This document shows, piece after piece, positions 5,070-6,229 of a DNA stretch of 6,229 bases. The position numbers were made by a program, and so were the translations under genes. The notes beneath the pieces are model-generated. The model made no database searches and had not been told where the DNA came from. It saw only the letters and a program-made list of their open reading frames with translations. Positions within the stretch are counted from its first letter, which is position 1, and each line of letters starts with the position of its first letter. The DNA is from Candidatus Cryptobacteroides faecihippi (GTDB lineage: Bacteria > Bacteroidota > Bacteroidia > Bacteroidales > UBA932): the NCBI GenBank assembly GCA_018066065.1, contig JAGHSC010000136.1, positions 1 through 6,229 on the forward strand, in the 5' to 3' direction.

Positions 5070-6229
5070 ATGAGCAAGAGACTTCTACTTGGAGACGAGG
5101 CAATCGCACAAGGTGCCCTCGATGCCGGGTTGAGTGGCGTCTACGCCTATCCCGGCACACCCTCCACAGAGATAACGGAGTACATCCAAGCCAGCAGGCT
5201 CGCAAGTGAGCGAGGAGTCCACAGCCGCTGGTGCACCAATGAAAAGACTGCAATGGAAGCGGCTCTGGGAATGAGCTTCGCAGGAAAGCGTGCCCTCGTG
5301 TGCATGAAGCACGTCGGAATGAATGTCTGTGCCGACGCTTTCGTCAACAGTGCGATCACCGGCGTGAACGGTGGACTCGTGGTCCTCGCGGCCGACGACC
5401 CTTCGATGCACTCATCACAGAACGAGCAGGACAGCCGCTTCTACGCGAAGTTCGCACTGATCCCTGTCTTCGAGCCAAGCAACCAGCAGGAAGCCTACGA
5501 CATGGTGGCCGACGCTTTCGATCTCTCTGAGAGACTGAAGGTTCCTGTACTCTTCAGGGTCGTGACCAGACTGGCTCACAGCCGCGCTGCAGTCGAGGTC
5601 AAGGACACGCCGAAGGAGCAGAACGCCCTCAATGTGTCGACCGAAAGATGGGTCCTCCTCCCGGGAATCGCCAGGCGCAAGTACGTCGAGCTTCTCGACA
5701 AGCAGCCTGCAATGGAGGAAGCCGCTGCCGGATCGGCCTACAACAGGAAGGAATCCGGAAAGGATGGCAAGACCGGAATCATCGCTTGCGGAATCGCCTA
5801 CAACTACGTCAAGGAAGCCGCGGGAGACAAGTTCGACATCCTCAAGGTCAGCCAGTACCCGATTCCTGCAGATGCAGTCAGGGAGCTCTCCGGCAAGTGT
5901 GAGACCCTGATGGTCATCGAAGACGGACAGCCCGTCATCGAGGAACAGGTCAAGGGCATCCTCGGCGCCGGCAAGGTGATCAAGGGTCGCCTCACCGGAG
6001 ACCTCCCGCGCACCGGTGAACTGACCCCGGACAATGTCGCTGCAGCACTCGGAATCCCTTCAGGTCCAGTCTTCAGCCAGGCACAGAACCTCGCCGCAAG
6101 GCCTCCTCAGCTCTGCCAGGGCTGCGGCCACAGAGACGTCTACACAGCCCTCAACAAGGTCCTTGCCGACTACCCTGACTACCGCATCTTCGGCGACATC
6201 GGATGCTACACCCTCGGTGCCCTGCCTCC
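5070..6229 (+). CDS. iorA: Indolepyruvate ferredoxin oxidoreductase, alpha subunit (3' end beyond window)
   Basis: Thiamine diphosphate-dependent subunit of the enzyme that converts indolepyruvate and related aryl pyruvates with CoA to aryl-acetyl-CoA and CO2, passing electrons to ferredoxin; working in reverse it can make aromatic amino acid precursors. The frame is open from ATG 5070 to the window edge (386 codons plus 2 bases). The N-terminal pyruvate-oxidoreductase-like domain covers about residues 8-175, with YPGTPSTEI (27-35) and NEKTAMEAALG (57-67), where E58 probably contacts the cofactor. A second domain follows at about 235-315 (GIIACG, VIEDGQPVIEEQV). The C-terminal thiamine diphosphate domain begins at LCQGCGHR (348-355) and reaches GDIGCYTLG (375-383), the cofactor and metal site. 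The rest of that domain, any C-terminal ferredoxin motifs, and the expected beta-subunit gene (iorB) lie past the window. AGGA directly abuts the ATG, too close to act as a Shine-Dalgarno sequence. Confidence 0.92.
   Translation, partial: MSKRLLLGDEAIAQGALDAGLSGVYAYPGTPSTEITEYIQASRLASERGVHSRWCTNEKTAMEAALGMSFAGKRALVCMKHVGMNVCADAFVNSAITGVNGGLVVLAADDPSMHSSQNEQDSRFYAKFALIPVFEPSNQQEAYDMVADAFDLSERLKVPVLFRVVTRLAHSRAAVEVKDTPKEQNALNVSTERWVLLPGIARRKYVELLDKQPAMEEAAAGSAYNRKESGKDGKTGIIACGIAYNYVKEAAGDKFDILKVSQYPIPADAVRELSGKCETLMVIEDGQPVIEEQVKGILGAGKVIKGRLTGDLPRTGELTPDNVAAALGIPSGPVFSQAQNLAARPPQLCQGCGHRDVYTALNKVLADYPDYRIFGDIGCYTLGALP

Overview
The window looks like a chromosomal stretch from a GC-rich member of the Bacteroidales, probably gut-associated. 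I infer this from three things: lipoprotein signal peptides with short lipoboxes (IVSC, LFSC, LTSC), intergenic elements matching the Bacteroidetes -7 promoter consensus TAnnTTTG with little or no Shine-Dalgarno sequence, and gene families common in that order. These are a CBM9-like lipoprotein, an aldo/keto reductase with C-terminal Fe-S motifs, and an indolepyruvate ferredoxin oxidoreductase. Genus cannot be fixed from the sequence alone.

Layout from left to right: a 45-base left edge with no recognised gene. A secreted histidine (acid/phytase-type) phosphatase on the minus strand (46-1326). An 84-base divergent promoter region. A two-gene plus-strand operon (1411-3282) with a CBM9-like lipoprotein and a 4Fe-4S aldo/keto reductase 6 bases apart. 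A YkuD-type L,D-transpeptidase lipoprotein on the minus strand (3279-3950), whose stop codon overlaps that of the reductase in a shared CTAG. A compact 72-base divergent promoter region. A GH43-like glycosidase lipoprotein on the plus strand (4023-4979). A 90-base intergenic region with a hairpin. Finally the first 386 codons of iorA, the alpha subunit of indolepyruvate ferredoxin oxidoreductase, on the plus strand (5070 to the window end).

Four of the six proteins carry export signals and would act in the periplasm or at the cell surface: phosphate release, carbohydrate binding, peptidoglycan cross-linking or modification, and glycan hydrolysis. The reductase and IorA are cytoplasmic redox enzymes. 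Strands alternate and no SusC/SusD pair is present, so this is not a classical polysaccharide utilisation locus. It reads as a set of separate housekeeping or accessory units.

The best non-genic signal is a strong intrinsic terminator (about 3309-3340) for the CBM9/reductase operon that lies wholly inside the coding sequence of the oppositely oriented L,D-transpeptidase. The same bases therefore serve as plus-strand terminator and minus-strand codons. I saw no mobile element, CRISPR array, tRNA or rRNA, and nothing that amounts to a new multi-gene system.
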